The notes under the pieces: generated by a model | What the model was told of the DNA's origin: nothing | Database searches by the model: none | Seen by the model: only the letters and a program-made list of their open reading frames with translations | Origin: Triticum aestivum | Taxonomy: Eukaryota; Streptophyta; Magnoliopsida; Poales; Poaceae | Length of the DNA: 64,000 nt | Assembly: GCF_018294505.1 (NCBI RefSeq) | Contig: NC_057796.1 | Span: forward strand, 188,152,907 to 188,216,906 | Direction: 5' to 3' | Part shown: one piece after another, positions 21,111 through 32,292 of the stretch | How the letters are laid out: every line of letters begins with the position of its first letter | Numbering within the stretch: position 1 is the stretch's first letter | Program-made: the position numbers and the translations under genes

Positions 21111-22635
21111 TGAAAGTGCGTTATATCGACTAGAGGGGGGTGAATAGGCGATTTTTATAAATTCTTCACTGAGGAATTTGTGGGTGAGGAAATTCCTTAG
21201 CGAAGAACTTCTTGCAGTGGAATAAGTACTCAAAAGTATCCATAGCAGAACACAAGCATAGTCATCATGATGAAATGAAAACAAGCACAGAGTACAGAAA
21301 GTGTAAACACAGGATAACACAGGATGAAGACAAACAGACTGAGGAAATTGAGAAAGTCTTTAGTCAAAGTCTTCAAACACAGATATGAACAAGTGCACAA
21401 CACAGTTATGAGGAAATGAAAGAGTTGAGGAAATAGAACCAGTAAGCTCGGTGAAGACAATGATTTAGAAGACCAGTTCCAAGTGCTGTCTCAGTTCTAC
21501 ATCTCGTTGGAGCGGCTAGATATTTAAACCTGAGGACACACAGTCCCGGATACCCAGTCCTGAACACACAGTCCAGGACACCTAGTCCTCACCGTATTCT
21601 CCTTGAGCTGAGGTCACACAGACCTCGCCCAATCACTCGTGGTAAGTCTTCAGGTGACTTCTGAACCTTCACAAACTCGGTCACTCGGCGATCCACAATT
21701 TCCTCTTGGATGCTCTAGACCATGACGCCTAACCGTCTGGAAGAAGCACAGTCTTCAAAGGTAACAAGCGTCGGATCCACGCAGGATCAATCTCTTCAGT
21801 GATGCTCAATCACTTTGGGTTTGTAGTTGTTTTGGTTTGGGATTTTTCCTCACTTGATGTTTTTCGCTCAAAGTCCTCGGAGGATGGGATGCTCTCAAAT
21901 GACAAGTGTCAGTTTCTCTCGGAGCAGCCAACCAGCTAGTTGTTTTAGGGGGCGGCTATTTATAGCCTAGGGAGCAGCCCGCATGATAAGACATAGATGC
22001 CCTTCAATGATATGACCGTTAGGTGGGTAGATATTTTGGGACAGCTGGCGCATAGCACAGCAATGGTCGGAAATTTGAGGTTCAAATTCCTCAGGGCTAT
22101 CATGTTCCTCACTGTGTAGGTAATCCGCACTGACGAATTCCTAACTCCTCAGTCAGAACAAATTCCTCAGAGACCAGAAGAACTTCGTCTTTGTCACTGA
22201 AGAATATGACTGAACTGTATGAGATTTCCAATGGCTTCACTCGAAGGGATTGGTAGGTGTAGGATTTTGAGTTGAGCATCACATGGAAATTTGTCCTTAG
22301 TATTTCCTCGACCCCCTTTAACAGTACGGTGTTTCCTATGACTCAAGAAAGAGAAAATGAAACTACGAAAACAAAAGTCTTCACGCTTCATGTTCCTCAA
22401 ATGAATACCAAGTCTTCAAGGTCACACCAATGTCTTCACTTTCAAAGTCTTCAGAAAGTCTTCAGAAATCCAAAGTCTTCAGTCGAAGAACTTCATTTTT
22501 AGGGGTCGATTTTCTCTGTAATTATCAAACTCCTCATAGACTTATAGATCTGTGTACACTCACAAATGCATTAGTCCCTTAACCTATAAGTCTTCAATAC
22601 ACCAAAATCACTAAGGGGCACTAGATGCACTTACA
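21111..22635 (-). repeat. Copia 3' LTR (1525 bp)
   Basis: On the minus strand it begins TGTAAGTGCATCTAGTGCCC and ends CGCACTTTCA. TAAGTGC and GCACTTT near its two ends form a short inverted repeat. The second LTR is missing because of truncation. Confidence 0.8.
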
Positions 22636-22652
22636 ATCTCCCCCTTTTTGGT
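22636..22652 (-). other. Copia polypurine tract
   Basis: Minus-strand CCAAAAAGGGGGAGAT directly adjoins the TG of the 3' LTR. Confidence 0.85.
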
Positions 22653-23145
22653 GATTGATGACAGTATAGGTTAAGTTTTCAATGGGGATAAACATATGAA
22701 GTGTAAATACTGATATTGAGGAATTTGATTGCAAGATATAGAAGAAATCCCCCTGAAGATGTGCATAGTGAGGAATTTTCTTTTGAAGCAATGCACACTT
22801 GAAGAGTTGAATCATGGAGATCTCCCCCTATATCTTGTAATTCATACACGCATTTGACATAATATATGAAGAATTTGAAATGCATGATGAAATATGGTGA
22901 CTGATGTAATTCAGCATGCGTGCAATGACATTAACGAGGAATGCAGAAGAAACAGCAAAAGTATCAGGTCACCATAGAGTTTAAGTTTACAACTCGATCC
23001 AGCAAAGTCTTCAAAAGAACGAGAGTTGCAACTTAAAAAACGCCCATTTAAGATAGACCCGCTTGAAGACTAACTCAAATTTCTCCCCCTTTGTCATCAA
23101 ATGACCAAAAGGGTCGAAAATGAGGACTAACGCCCCTGAAGAATA
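22653..23145 (-). other. Copia 3' non-coding
   Basis: Sequence between the accessory ORF and the polypurine tract. No gene seen. Confidence 0.6.
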
Positions 23146-26100
23146 TCAAGGTGATGAAGGAGCGTCAGCGTTGTTGGGGTCAGTTGTTGTAGTAGAGCCT
23201 GCCGCAGTGTCGTCCAAGTCTTCATGTTCATCAGTGTCACGTGATGAAGAATAGGAGCTGGCCACCAAGGAAGGAACCTTGACCTTCTTGTAGTTCTTCG
23301 GAGGAGGTGCAGCCCAGTCAAGATCGTCCTTGAGACCCATTGTCTTCAGATCTTCTTCACTATAGACTTGAGACAGAACAGCCCAGGTGCGGTTGAGGAT
23401 TTCAAGAAGGTAGTAGTGGTTTTTCTTCACTGCATTGTGGGTAGCAGTCATGTTGTGAATAATTGAACCAAACTGACGCTTGACCCATTTATGATTGCGA
23501 TCAACCTTCTGGTGAAGACTGAGGAGAAGCTCACGGTCAGTCATCACCCTGGGTGCTATGCCTTGAGGATTTTGCTTGGGTGCATTGGCGGCAGAGTCAT
23601 GGGTGGCAGAGTCATCATTGGTGGAGTAGGATGCAGCCTTGCGAAATTGTCCATCCAATGGACGAATGCCTTTATCAATTACAGCAGTAGCCTTGCCCTT
23701 TTCATCAGCTGAGGAAAATGTCCGTTTGAGGACTTCAATTGGGGCCAAGTAGGTGCAATGGTTCAGTCTATCATCTTTATAGTTGAGTGAAGACCTTGTC
23801 CTGATGAATCTCATAATCCAAGGTGCATAAGGCTTCAACTCAAATGGTGACATGGCGACATTAGCCAGAGTCCTCATGAAGAAATCATGGAAGTTGATGG
23901 GAATGCCATGAATGATATTGAAAAGCAGATTCTTCATGATGCCAACGACTTCTTCTTCATTTGAGTCGTGGCCCTTGATTGGACTCAATGTCTTCGTCTG
24001 AATGCGATAGACAGTCCGAGGCACATACAGCAATTCCTTCACAAGGAATTTTGTTCTTGAGGTCTGACCTGGCTTCAAAGGCTTCATCAGCACTTGCATG
24101 TAGTGATCGGTTAGCTCAGGTTCATTGTAGATGCAACAAGCACCTTCAAGGGGCGGACTGAGAGGTAAGGCATGAAGAAATTCAGTAGCTGGTGCCTTGT
24201 AGTGAGTGTTTTCAGACATCCAGTCCAGCACCCATGAATTCACATCTTCAGAATTTCCGGTGATGTGCAGCGTTGCATAGAATTGAAGAATAAGTTCTTC
24301 ATTCCAATCACAGATGTTAGTGCAGAAATTTAACAGTCCAGCGTCGTGAAGAACACTGAGAACTGGCACGAAGCACGACAGAGATTCCATGTCCATGTGA
24401 GGAATGTGTTCATGATCGAAGACTTTGTCTTTGTCGAACAACACCGAGGAATAGAAATTTGCCTGGCTGGCAGTCCAGAAACGCCTCTTCCTTATGCGAG
24501 CAGAGTCATAAGGGTTGTAATCAGTGAAGAATACATGCTCGCCAAAGAAGGCATCAGTCATGAATTTTTGCTTCCTGGAGAATGGATCCTTTGGCTTGGG
24601 CAGAGGAGTGTTAGTGAGTTGCATCACAACCTCAGGAATCGCAATCTCAGGTTCTTCAGGCTGAGGAATTTCTGGTTCCTCTTCAGTGGCAGCCTGGTTC
24701 TTGAATTCTTCATTTTCAGTTTCTTCAGCACTAGCGGCTGGAATGTCTTCATGAGCTTCATCAGATCCCATTTGAACTGTAGTGACTGGGGACTGAGGAA
24801 TTTGCTGCGGTGGAGTGAAGAGTGGAGAATTGGGGTGCCGACTTTCCCAAAAGTCATCATTCATCACAGGTGTGGTACAGCCAATGTCCACATCTTCATC
24901 TTCAATTTCTTCAACGCCGGCCTCTTCAGTAGTAAACTGAGGCACAAGCGAGGAAACAACTGGGGTTGAAGGGATTTCATCCACTTCAATTTCTTCATCC
25001 ATCTGCTCTAACGTAGCAGCACAGGGAGTTTCTTCATCAGATCCGCTAGGGATCACATATTCTTCACCAAAAGGAACAAGGTCCTTTGATGGCATGGTTG
25101 AGATTGGAACAGCATCAATCGGGTTTGCAAAAGAGCTGGTCATAGGCTTCATTTTCTTCGGAGCAGAAGAATCTGATGCTTTCCTTTTCTTCACTGCTGC
25201 ACGCTCTGCAGCCTTGGTCTTCTTCACATCTGATGCAGATGGAAGGATTGGAGTTGGAGTAGGCGCAGGTGGAGCAGAGGAATTTGGTGCAGTTTCTTCA
25301 GGCACAACTGATGCAGTTGCCCTGACCTCTTCATTTTCTTCAGGCGCACCACAAGTGGGTGCCCTGGGAATTTCATCAGCGGCTGGAATGCAGTCATCAG
25401 CCCTGGAACTCACATTATCTTTAGCAGCCTGATTTTCATCAGCGGTGCTGGCATGTTCTTCAGTTTGCTGAGCAGATGCTTCAGCCGGAGTGACTTCAAT
25501 ATGCACAGGGGAAGCGGCACTTGAAGTGAGTATCTTCGTCAGATTGACGAACCTGACCTTGGCTCCTTTCCAATCATCATAGTAAGCGTTGAAATCATCG
25601 CTGAGGACTTTGATTTCAGACTGGAGCTTTACAAGTTCATCAGTTGTCATAGAGACAACTTTGTTCTTCAGGAACTTCTCCTTCATGTACTGTGCTTTCT
25701 TGAGCTGCCTGGCCTTCTCATTTTTCCATTTTTCTTCACTGATGAAATGGGTCAGCATGTGACTTTGGCCAGGTGTCAACTTCAAATCAGGCATAGGAGT
25801 GTTTGGGTCCTTGTGCGAGAGACCAATATAGTCGAGGATCAGCTTTGGATCCTAAAGCAGTGGCACTTTTGTGCCCTTGGCTCTAGCGGCCCTGACTTGC
25901 CTGTCTCTGATGATTTCAGCAACTTCTTCATCATCAGCTTCATCATCTCCAGACGGTACTAGGAAGGCGACCTGCTTCTTCTGAGGACTTGGGCGAGAGC
26001 CTCGTCCTGCAGTGGTCTTAGTCTTCAGCAGAGAGGGTCCTGTTGAAGAGTTTGGTGCAGCTGAGGAACTAGCTGAAGCTCCTGAGGTAATAGAGATGCC

Positions 26101-26691
26101 TATAGTCCTTTGGCACGTGGCAAGATGCAGGGGTGCTGAGGATTTTGTCGGAGCAGCTGAGGACTTTGGAGGAGCAGGAGCGGCTTGAGGAATTGGCCGT
26201 GAGGGCTTAGCTGAGGAAATTGGCCATGAGGGCATTGAAGAAGAGGCACTTGGCTTGTGCGCAGGCTTCTTTGCCATGGATTTCTTCGGCCTTACAGAGG
26301 CCTCAGCAGCAGCAGCAGTGGAATCTTCGTTGAATTTCCTCACTGCATCTTTTGCCTGTTTGGCCAACTTGGCCTGGCGCTTGGCCCATTCTTCAGGAAA
26401 ATCCTCACCGCGCTTGATGCTAGTGGGATCTGCCTCTTGGCCAGGTGCCAATGGAGGTCTTCAACATGGAGGAGTAACAGCGAATTTCTTCATGTATTTT
26501 GGAGTCACATACCTGTACTCCCTCCACTCTTTTGCCCATCTCCTTTCTATCCACTGAATGCGCACCTTGCGCTGATTTTTATCTTCCTCAGGGGGTGTGC
26601 AGTACCCAGCATAAATGTCCTCAGGGATTTCAAAGGCAGTATTGACCTCAGGCCTCTTTCCTCCTTTCTATGGCCTCTTTTCATTAGCCAT
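23146..26691 (-). pseudogene. Copia accessory ('env-position') ORF with plant-transposon domain
   Basis: The frame can be followed from ATG at about 26691 (MANEKRP) to 23146, roughly 1180 codons, with stops near 26670, 26458 and 25852. The longest open part is 25794-23146 (882 aa). The first third has basic and Ala/Pro/Ser-rich stretches. The middle is highly acidic (EEIEDEDVDIG, EEPEIPQPEEPEIAIPEVV). The C-terminal third has a folded region with FWTASQANFYSSVLFDKDKV, CDWNEELILQFYATLHITG and FHDFFMRTLANVAMSPFEL, matching the pattern of the 'putative plant transposon protein' family (I believe PF20167). It ends in a Ser/Asp-rich tail. Position between pol and 3' LTR is that of the SIRE env-like ORF, but no signal peptide or transmembrane segment is evident. 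Confidence 0.7.
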
Positions 26692-27289
26692 TTTCTTTAG
26701 TTGAGGAATTTGAACAATTGAACTCTCTGAAGAAGTATGCAACTTTTCTTCAAGGAACACTGCAAATGAGTTAAGTTGATGAGAACCTAGTGATTCAGCA
26801 GCGGACATGAGTACCTGTGAACAGAGTATAGTTGCGAGGAATTTGGAGAGGTCATATCCGTTCTCAGAAGGTTTTTCAATAAGAACAAGTTTGAGGAATT
26901 TGACCAGATGAGTCTTGAAGAATTTCACTAAGCGTTCTTTGTCTTACATTCCAGAGTTGTATAGATCAAAGATCCACACAATTGAGGAATGATGCTTAGA
27001 GAAACAAATCAAGAGCAGATGACATGTGAGGTGTTTTAGTGTGTGAGGATTTGAAGAAAAACACCTTTGAAGATTTTGTAGTAAACATTTGAATCAGAGT
27101 GGGCAGTAAAAGTAACTTTTAATTACCCGGAACAAAGAATACGACGAACTGGGATGTGGAGAAGTGAAGCTCGTCTGTGCAGATCTTCCACGCCCTAACT
27201 TGGTGGAGGAAGACGGCTACGACGGCGGCGGAGTGAAGATTTCCGCGGCCGGCGTGAGTACGGCGGTGACGAGGTCGAGGCAGTGAAGC

Positions 27290-27404
27290 TCTTCCTCACC
27301 CGCAACGATGATGTAGCGGCGGCGCTAGGGTTTGAGAAGCTCGAGCTTGGAGAGAGGTCGAGCAGAGTAAAAGAAGTGAGGAAGGGGAGAGGGGGTATTT
27401 ATAG
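27290..27404 (-). promoter_or_regulatory. Candidate internal promoter and leader for the accessory ORF
   Basis: On the minus strand GGCTATAAATACCCCC (TATA about 27404-27397) is followed by CCCTCTCCCCTTCCTCACTT, a plant Y-patch-like run, then AAACCCTAGCGCCGCCGC, typical of plant 5' leaders. The accessory ORF starts about 700 bp further on. Whether transcription starts here is inference. Confidence 0.45.
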
Positions 27405-27789
27405 CCACGGTAAAAACGGTTCGCTCGAAGAAATTGGACGAACGTGCCCCTGACTCTTCTCATTCGCATGACATGTGTCACCCACGTACTGAGAGGTGGA
27501 GATCGTGTTAGATCGTGGGTGAATAGATAAGTATATCGTGGGAAGCGGAACGGTTTGAGCGGCAAAGCCGAAAATTTGGATAAGGTAAGTTAAAAGTTCC
27601 GTTCGCAAATTCTTCAGCTAACAAGGACACAGTGAAGATTTTGAACGAGTTTCAAATAGAACGCACATGAAGAATTTTGAATAGATTGGGTTGAGTATAG
27701 CATAGAGGGGGAAGCGTCCGATCACATTCACTTAGCAGAAAAACCAACTTGAAGAATTGGCCATAAGTGAATGTTGTAGAGGACATAAA

Positions 27790-27792
<3 letters not shown>

Positions 27793-27850
<58 letters not shown>
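27793..27850. repeat. (AT)n microsatellite
   Basis: About 58 bp of uninterrupted AT dinucleotides within the Copia spacer. Confidence 0.95.
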
Positions 27851-28157
27851 CCAATGAAGAGAAACGACGAAAACAGTGAAGATTTTGCAAAGTTGAAGAA
27901 TATGAACAACCGAGGAATTTCAAAACTGAGGAAAAACTCAAATTGAAGATTTTCAACTTTTGTGGTGGCGTGACCCACCGTATAAGAATGATGATTTCAG
28001 ACACCGCGTACAATTGTCGTAGGGTTCTGAGAATCAAATTCTTCATTAATTTCTTCACACTTAGAGTGTTATTCTTCATTGATTGAAGAAAACGTTTCTT
28101 CATGTGTTGCACATCTAGGTCATCAATTTTGCATAAGTGTTAGGATGAGTGTCCTTT

Positions 28158-29570
28158 TCAAAGAACATTCGAAGATTCTAAGATATTTAGCTCACACCGC
28201 AACTTGCTAAATCTCTTCTCATCCAAGGGCTTTGTGAAGATATCGGCTAGCTGTTCTTCAGTCTTTGAGTGTTGAACTGGGTTGTGAGCAATCTTGATGG
28301 CACTCTCATTGTCACAGAAGAGAGGCACATTCTTCACATTGACTCCGTAGTCCTTGAGAGTTTGCTTCATCCAAAGCAGTTGAGCACAGCAAGAACCAGC
28401 AGCAATGTACTCAGCTTCAGCAGTAGACAGTGATACGCAGTTCTGTTTCTTCGAGGACCAATAGACCAAAGATCGTCCGAGGAAATGACATGTACCAGAT
28501 GTTGACTTGTGATCCACACGATCACCAGCATAGTCAGAGTTAGAATATCCAACGAGATCAAAAGCCGAGCCCTTGGGGTACCATAATCCTAGTGTTGGTG
28601 TGTGAGCTAGATATCGAAGAATATGCTTCACAGCCTTATGGTGTGATTCCTTCGGTGTAGCTTGAAATCGGGCACACATGCAAACACTAAGCATAATATC
28701 CGGCCTAGATGCACATAAATACAATAAAGAAGCAATCATGGAGCGGTATAACTTTTGATCGAAGTTAATACCATTTTCATCAGTGCACAGATGGCCATTT
28801 GTGGGCATAGGAATTTTGACGCCTTTGCAATCTTGCATGCCGAATTTCCTCAGTACATCCTTGAGGTATTTCTCCTGAGATATGAATATGCCATTGCGCT
28901 GTTGACGAATTTGAAGACCTAAGAAGAATTTCAACTCTCCCATCATAGACATTTGATATTCTTCACTCATCATATAGGCAAATTCATCACTATAACGTTG
29001 GTCAGTACAGCCAAAGATGATGTCATCAACATATATTTGGCATACAAACAATTCATCATCATATGATTTAGTGAAAAGAGTAGGGTCGAGTGAACCGGGT
29101 TTGAAGCCTTTCTTCATGAGGAATTCCTTCAAAGTATCATACCACACCCGAGGGGCCTGCTTGAGGCCATAGAGGGCCTTATTTAGTCTGAAGACTTTGT
29201 CAGGATGCTTAGGATCTTCAAAACCTAGGGGTTGAGCAACATATACTTCTTCCTCAAGCTTACCATTGAGGAATGCACTTTTCACATCCATTTGATATAA
29301 AGTGATATCATGATGGTTAGCATAAGCAAGTAATATGCGACTAGCTTCAAGTCTAGCAACAGGTGCAAAAGTTTCATCGAAATCAATTCCTTCAACCTGT
29401 GTGTAGCCTTGAGCTACTAGCCGTGCCTTATTCCTCACCACAAGGCCATTTTCATCTTGCTTGTTGTGGTAGATCCACTTTGTGCCAATGATATTGTGTT
29501 TGCGAGGATCTGGACGATTGACTAGTTCCCAAACGTTGTTGAGCTCGAACTGATGTAATTCTTCTTGCAT
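28158..29570 (-). CDS. Copia reverse transcriptase and RNase H (470 aa, C-terminal part deleted)
   Basis: This open frame holds the Copia [79 protein letters not shown] and the catalytic YVDDIIFG at about residue 180. RNase H follows with DADYAG-equivalent [28 protein letters not shown] and [19 protein letters not shown]. Straight after HSKT it reads [14 protein letters not shown]; family members normally have about 25-30 residues there, including a conserved His-rich IRHHF segment, so an in-frame deletion has removed part of RNase H. The frame stays open to 28158. The listed start is only the first Met after a frame break. Confidence 0.9.
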   Translation of the reverse strand: MQEELHQFELNNVWELVNRPDPRKHNIIGTKWIYHNKQDENGLVVRNKARLVAQGYTQVEGIDFDETFAPVARLEASRILLAYANHHDITLYQMDVKSAFLNGKLEEEVYVAQPLGFEDPKHPDKVFRLNKALYGLKQAPRVWYDTLKEFLMKKGFKPGSLDPTLFTKSYDDELFVCQIYVDDIIFGCTDQRYSDEFAYMMSEEYQMSMMGELKFFLGLQIRQQRNGIFISQEKYLKDVLRKFGMQDCKGVKIPMPTNGHLCTDENGINFDQKLYRSMIASLLYLCASRPDIMLSVCMCARFQATPKESHHKAVKHILRYLAHTPTLGLWYPKGSAFDLVGYSNSDYAGDRVDHKSTSGTCHFLGRSLVYWSSKKQNCVSLSTAEAEYIAAGSCCAQLLWMKQTLKDYGVNVKNVPLFCDNESAIKIAHNPVQHSKTEEQLADIFTKPLDEKRFSKLRCELNILESSNVL

Positions 29571-29605
29571 GGCCTGAATCCACTCAGGCTCCAGAAATGC
29601 TTCAT

Positions 29606-30464
29606 CTACCTTAGTGGGCTCTGAGATAGAGACAAAAGCATAGTGCCCACAAAAGTTAGATAAATGTAAAGCTTTTGAGCGTGTGAGAGGACTGGTGCTT
29701 CAATGTCATCGATGATCTTCTCAACTTGCACTTCTTTTGCAATGCGAGGATGAGTAGGTTGTCGTCGAGGAATTTGATTAGCATTTTCTTCAGCACCATT
29801 TTCTTCAGCAATTTCTTCAGGTGCATTAGCTCGACGTTCTTCACGTTCTGGAATGAATTCTTCAGCAGATTCTTTGGTAGGAATGACATCCTCAGTAGCC
29901 TTGAACTTGATAGTTTCCTCAGGTGCTGGTTCATCTATCACAGAGGGTAGGTGCTCTCTTTGCGAGCCATTAGTTTCATCGAACCGCACATCTACAGTTT
30001 CAACAACCTTGTGAAGAACGGTGTTGAAGACTCTATAGGTGTGCGAGTCCTTTCCGTAACCAAGCATAAAACCTTCATGTGCTTTCGGTGCAAATTTAGC
30101 ATTGTGATGAGGATCTCTATCCAACATTTAGCACCGAAGACTTTGAAATAACTCACATTGGGTTTCTTGTCAGTGAGGAGTTCATAGGCAGTCTTCTTGA
30201 AGAATTTGTGAAGATATACCCTGTTGATGATGTGGCACGCAGTATAAATTGCCTCAATCCAGAAGTGACGAGGCATCTTGTACTCATCAAGCATAGTGCG
30301 AGCCATCTCAACAAGAGTTCTGTTCTTGCGCTCCACGACGCCATTTTGCTGAGGAGTGTAAGGAGCAGATAACTCATGAGTAATACCAAGTTCATCAACA
30401 TAGTCATCAAGACCAGAATTCTTGAACTCAGTTCCATTGTCACTTCTAATGTGATTGTCACAAC
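29606..30464 (-). pseudogene. Copia integrase, truncated and frameshifted
   Basis: From 30464 the minus strand reads the middle of a Copia integrase: DNGTEFKN and APYTPQQNG, then ERKNRTLVEMARTMLDEYKM, HFWIEAIYTACHIINRVY and KPNVSYFKVFGAKC. A frame change at about 30130 leads to EGFMLGYGKDSHTYRVFN and an acidic linker (EEIAEENGAEENAN) toward RT. The zinc-binding N-terminus and first catalytic Asp are absent because the element ends at 30464. The protein is non-functional. Confidence 0.85.
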
Positions 30465-30679
30465 ATGAAGGAAGAGAACAAGAAGGATAAGAACGCCTGG
30501 CACAGTGTGTGGCATGAGAGACTGGATGAAGAACATGTCAAGTACGCGGCCATGGACGCGTACACAAGCTAGGAGATGTACAGGCAGATCTTTGACATGA
30601 GGAACTATCTTCTTCCTAACCCAGACGAGGGATCGAGCCACATAGCAGTGGCGGGAGCGTCACAAGAAGTAGATGACTA
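30465..30679 (+). pseudogene. 3'-5' exonuclease-like gene, 3' part, CACTA copy 1
   Basis: This is the C-terminal piece of the exonuclease begun at 20777. It reads KKDKNAWHSVWHERLDEEHV, then the Exo III region KYAAMDAYTS (copy 2 has KYVAKDAYISYEMY) with a TAG replacing the Tyr codon that follows Ser, and DEGSSHIAVAGASQEVDD followed by another stop. About 190 bp encoding the middle of the domain, present in copy 2 (about 42480-42680), were lost with the Copia truncation. Together with the two stops in the 5' part, copy 1 cannot make the enzyme. Confidence 0.75.
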
Positions 30680-30799
30680 GACAATCGTTTCTCCTACTTT
30701 AGAATGCATGCAATTGTTTATTGAGGTGTGTGCGAATGATCTGTATAGTGACTTATGTAATTGGATGCTTATTTCAGTTATATATACATGTTATTCTAC

Positions 30800-31235
30800 T
30801 GTAGACATAGCAATTCACACGGCTTATTAGCAGCAATCGTTTGTGTTATTATTGGTGTTCGTACACATTTTTGATTACGGGCCTGTTTGCCATGTGTCAC
30901 ACACATCTTGTTTAGTTGAACCATTTCCATTGTGTTGCCTAATCACACATAGTTCATCCCAGTGAACCGTATGCTGTATATCGCACACGCCTTCATCTGG
31001 CTGCCCGTTTCTTTTGTTCCTCCTCATCCCAAACAGTTAATTGAGCTGAACCGTAAGCCCTGCATCGCACACGCAAAAAAAATTCTCAACAGTGTTTGAT
31101 GCATCCGTCATCGCAAACGTTTTGCACCTTTTTGACGGTTTTTCTTACACCACCATTTGCGATTATGGCATCGCACACAGTTTCGTCGAAGGGTCTCTGA
31201 TCGTAGTGTCACGTTTGGACCATCCTGCAGTAGTG
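30800..31235 (-). repeat. CACTA copy 1 right terminus and subterminal repeats
   Basis: On the minus strand the terminus reads CACTACTGCAGGATGGTCCA and ACACTACGATCAGAGACCC. Inward lie repeated motifs such as ACTGTGTGCGATG, GTTTGCGATGACG and ATCGCACACG. The segment is nearly identical to the left end of CACTA copy 2 (41720-42148), confirming family membership. Confidence 0.85.
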
Positions 31236-31879
31236 ATGCTAATGGTGGAAAACACTAGTACTCAGATGGCGGGTCAGATTTCGTGGCTAACACCAACACA
31301 GGGTTCAGAAACAAGAGTTGCAATGGAAAGCAACCTTATAATGGGTGGAAGCCCAAGAATTATGAGGAAGCTCTTAATGCACTGTGCCCTAAACACAGTT
31401 GTCCTAACAAGCCGTCTAGTCATGTTTGGAAGGATTGTTATATTATGTATGAGTACATGAACCAGTCATTTCAACAGCATCATGGCAACGGCAATGGGCC
31501 GCCAGGCGGGTCAGGCTCAGAGAATTTCCAGGAAGCCGACTTTGGTGGTGGCGGCTCAAATTCTGGCTATCAGGGCCATGGCAACAATGGTGGTCCTCAT
31601 CACCAATATGGTCAAGGTAATCAACAGCAGAATAACCAGTTAGGATATCTGAGTAATCCTAAGCAGCTCAACAGAGGACAGTATCATGTCTTCACTACGA
31701 GCACCTGCAAGCGTGACCGGAAGGTCCACAAGTGAGCAGTTAGTGCGGTTGAGCCGACAATGCCACGATATTTGAAGTTGTCCGAGCACACAATAACATG
31801 GAGCTGGGTAGATCACCCGCCCCATGTTGATGATATGGGTCATCTGGCCCTTGTGGTGGCCCCTCAAGTGGGCGGTAAC
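31236..31879 (+). pseudogene. Gypsy element A, gag fragment 4 (zinc-knuckle region)
   Basis: This resumes the gag of element A after the ATG duplication. The frame from 31283 contains NTNTGFRNKSCNGKQPYNGW, YEEALNALCPKHSCPNK, a C-x2-H...H...C arrangement around CPKHS and HVWKDC, then Gly/Gln/Asn-rich sequence, and QYHVFTTSTCKRDRKVHK. A stop comes at 31735. GTAAC (31875-31879) is the target of element B, and the protease of A resumes beyond B at 40774. Confidence 0.8.
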
Positions 31880-32245
31880 TGAGGGAGTCCTGGATTAGGG
31901 GGTCCTCGGACATCCGGACTATATACTTTAGTTGGACTGTTGGACTATGAAGATACAAGGTTGAAGACTTCGTCCCGTGTCCGGATGGGACTCTCCTTGG
32001 CGTGGAAGGCAAGCTTGGCAATACGGATATGTAGATCTCCTCCCTTGTAACCGACTCTGTGTAACCCTAGCCCCCTCCGGTGTCTATATAAACCGGAGGG
32101 TTTGGTCCGTAGGACAACAACAATCATACCATAGGCTATCTTCTAGGGTTTAGCATCACTCGTGTCCCCCGCCTCCTGTTACCATCCGCCTTAGACGCAC
32201 AGTTCGGGACCCCCTACCCAAGATCCGCCGGTTTTGACATCGACA
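31880..32245 (+). repeat. B 5' LTR (366 bp, internally deleted)
   Basis: It starts TGAGGGAGTCCTGGATTAGG and ends TTTTGACATCGACA. Compared with the 3' LTR it lacks about 104 bp immediately after CTTCTAGGGTTTAGC. TATATAAA at 32085-32092 is the likely core promoter. Confidence 0.9.
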
Positions 32246-32292
32246 TTGGTGCTTACATTGAGAGTTCCACTGTGCCGTCACCACAAGGCTTG

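Larger units (their letters stand above)
26929..28157 (-). other. Copia spacer between pol and the accessory ORF
   Basis: No ORF is supported. It contains a TATA box with pyrimidine-rich leader (27290-27404) and an (AT)n tract at 27793-27850. Confidence 0.6.
21111..30464 (-). mobile_element. Truncated SIRE-like Copia retrotransposon
   Basis: The element lies on the minus strand. Its 3' LTR is at 21111-22635, its polypurine tract at 22636-22652, then a long accessory ORF (23146-26691), a spacer, and pol (28158-30464). It stops abruptly inside integrase at 30464, so the 5' LTR, gag, protease and integrase N-terminus are absent. At that point CACTA copy 1 resumes, but about 190 bp of CACTA present in copy 2 is missing. 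One deletion therefore removed both the 5' half of the Copia and adjacent CACTA DNA. An extra ORF between pol and the 3' LTR is the hallmark of the SIRE/Maximus lineage. Confidence 0.85.
11699..31235 (+). mobile_element. CACTA transposon copy 1 (with nested Copia)
   Basis: The element begins CACTGGTACG and ends CTGCAGTAGTG, with the 3-bp duplication ATG on both sides (11696-11698, 31236-31238), as expected for CACTA/En-Spm transposons. Both ends carry many short subterminal motifs related to ACACGGTT and its complement. The interior is collinear, in inverted orientation, with CACTA copy 2. Cargo, left to right: a B3-like gene, a 73-aa ORF, a 204-aa ORF, a 500-bp tandem array, a 247-aa ORF and an exonuclease-like gene. 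No TnpD-like transposase is visible, so it is probably non-autonomous. A Copia fragment (21111-30464) accounts for about 9.4 kb. Confidence 0.85.

Noticed and set aside
24346..24969. A 207-aa plus-strand ORF
   Set aside because: Antisense shadow of the Copia accessory ORF, which has family motifs on the minus strand.
11699..31235. Search for a TnpD (CACTA transposase) gene
   Set aside because: No frame showed transposase motifs in either CACTA copy; the long ORFs inside belong to the nested Copia or to the cargo.
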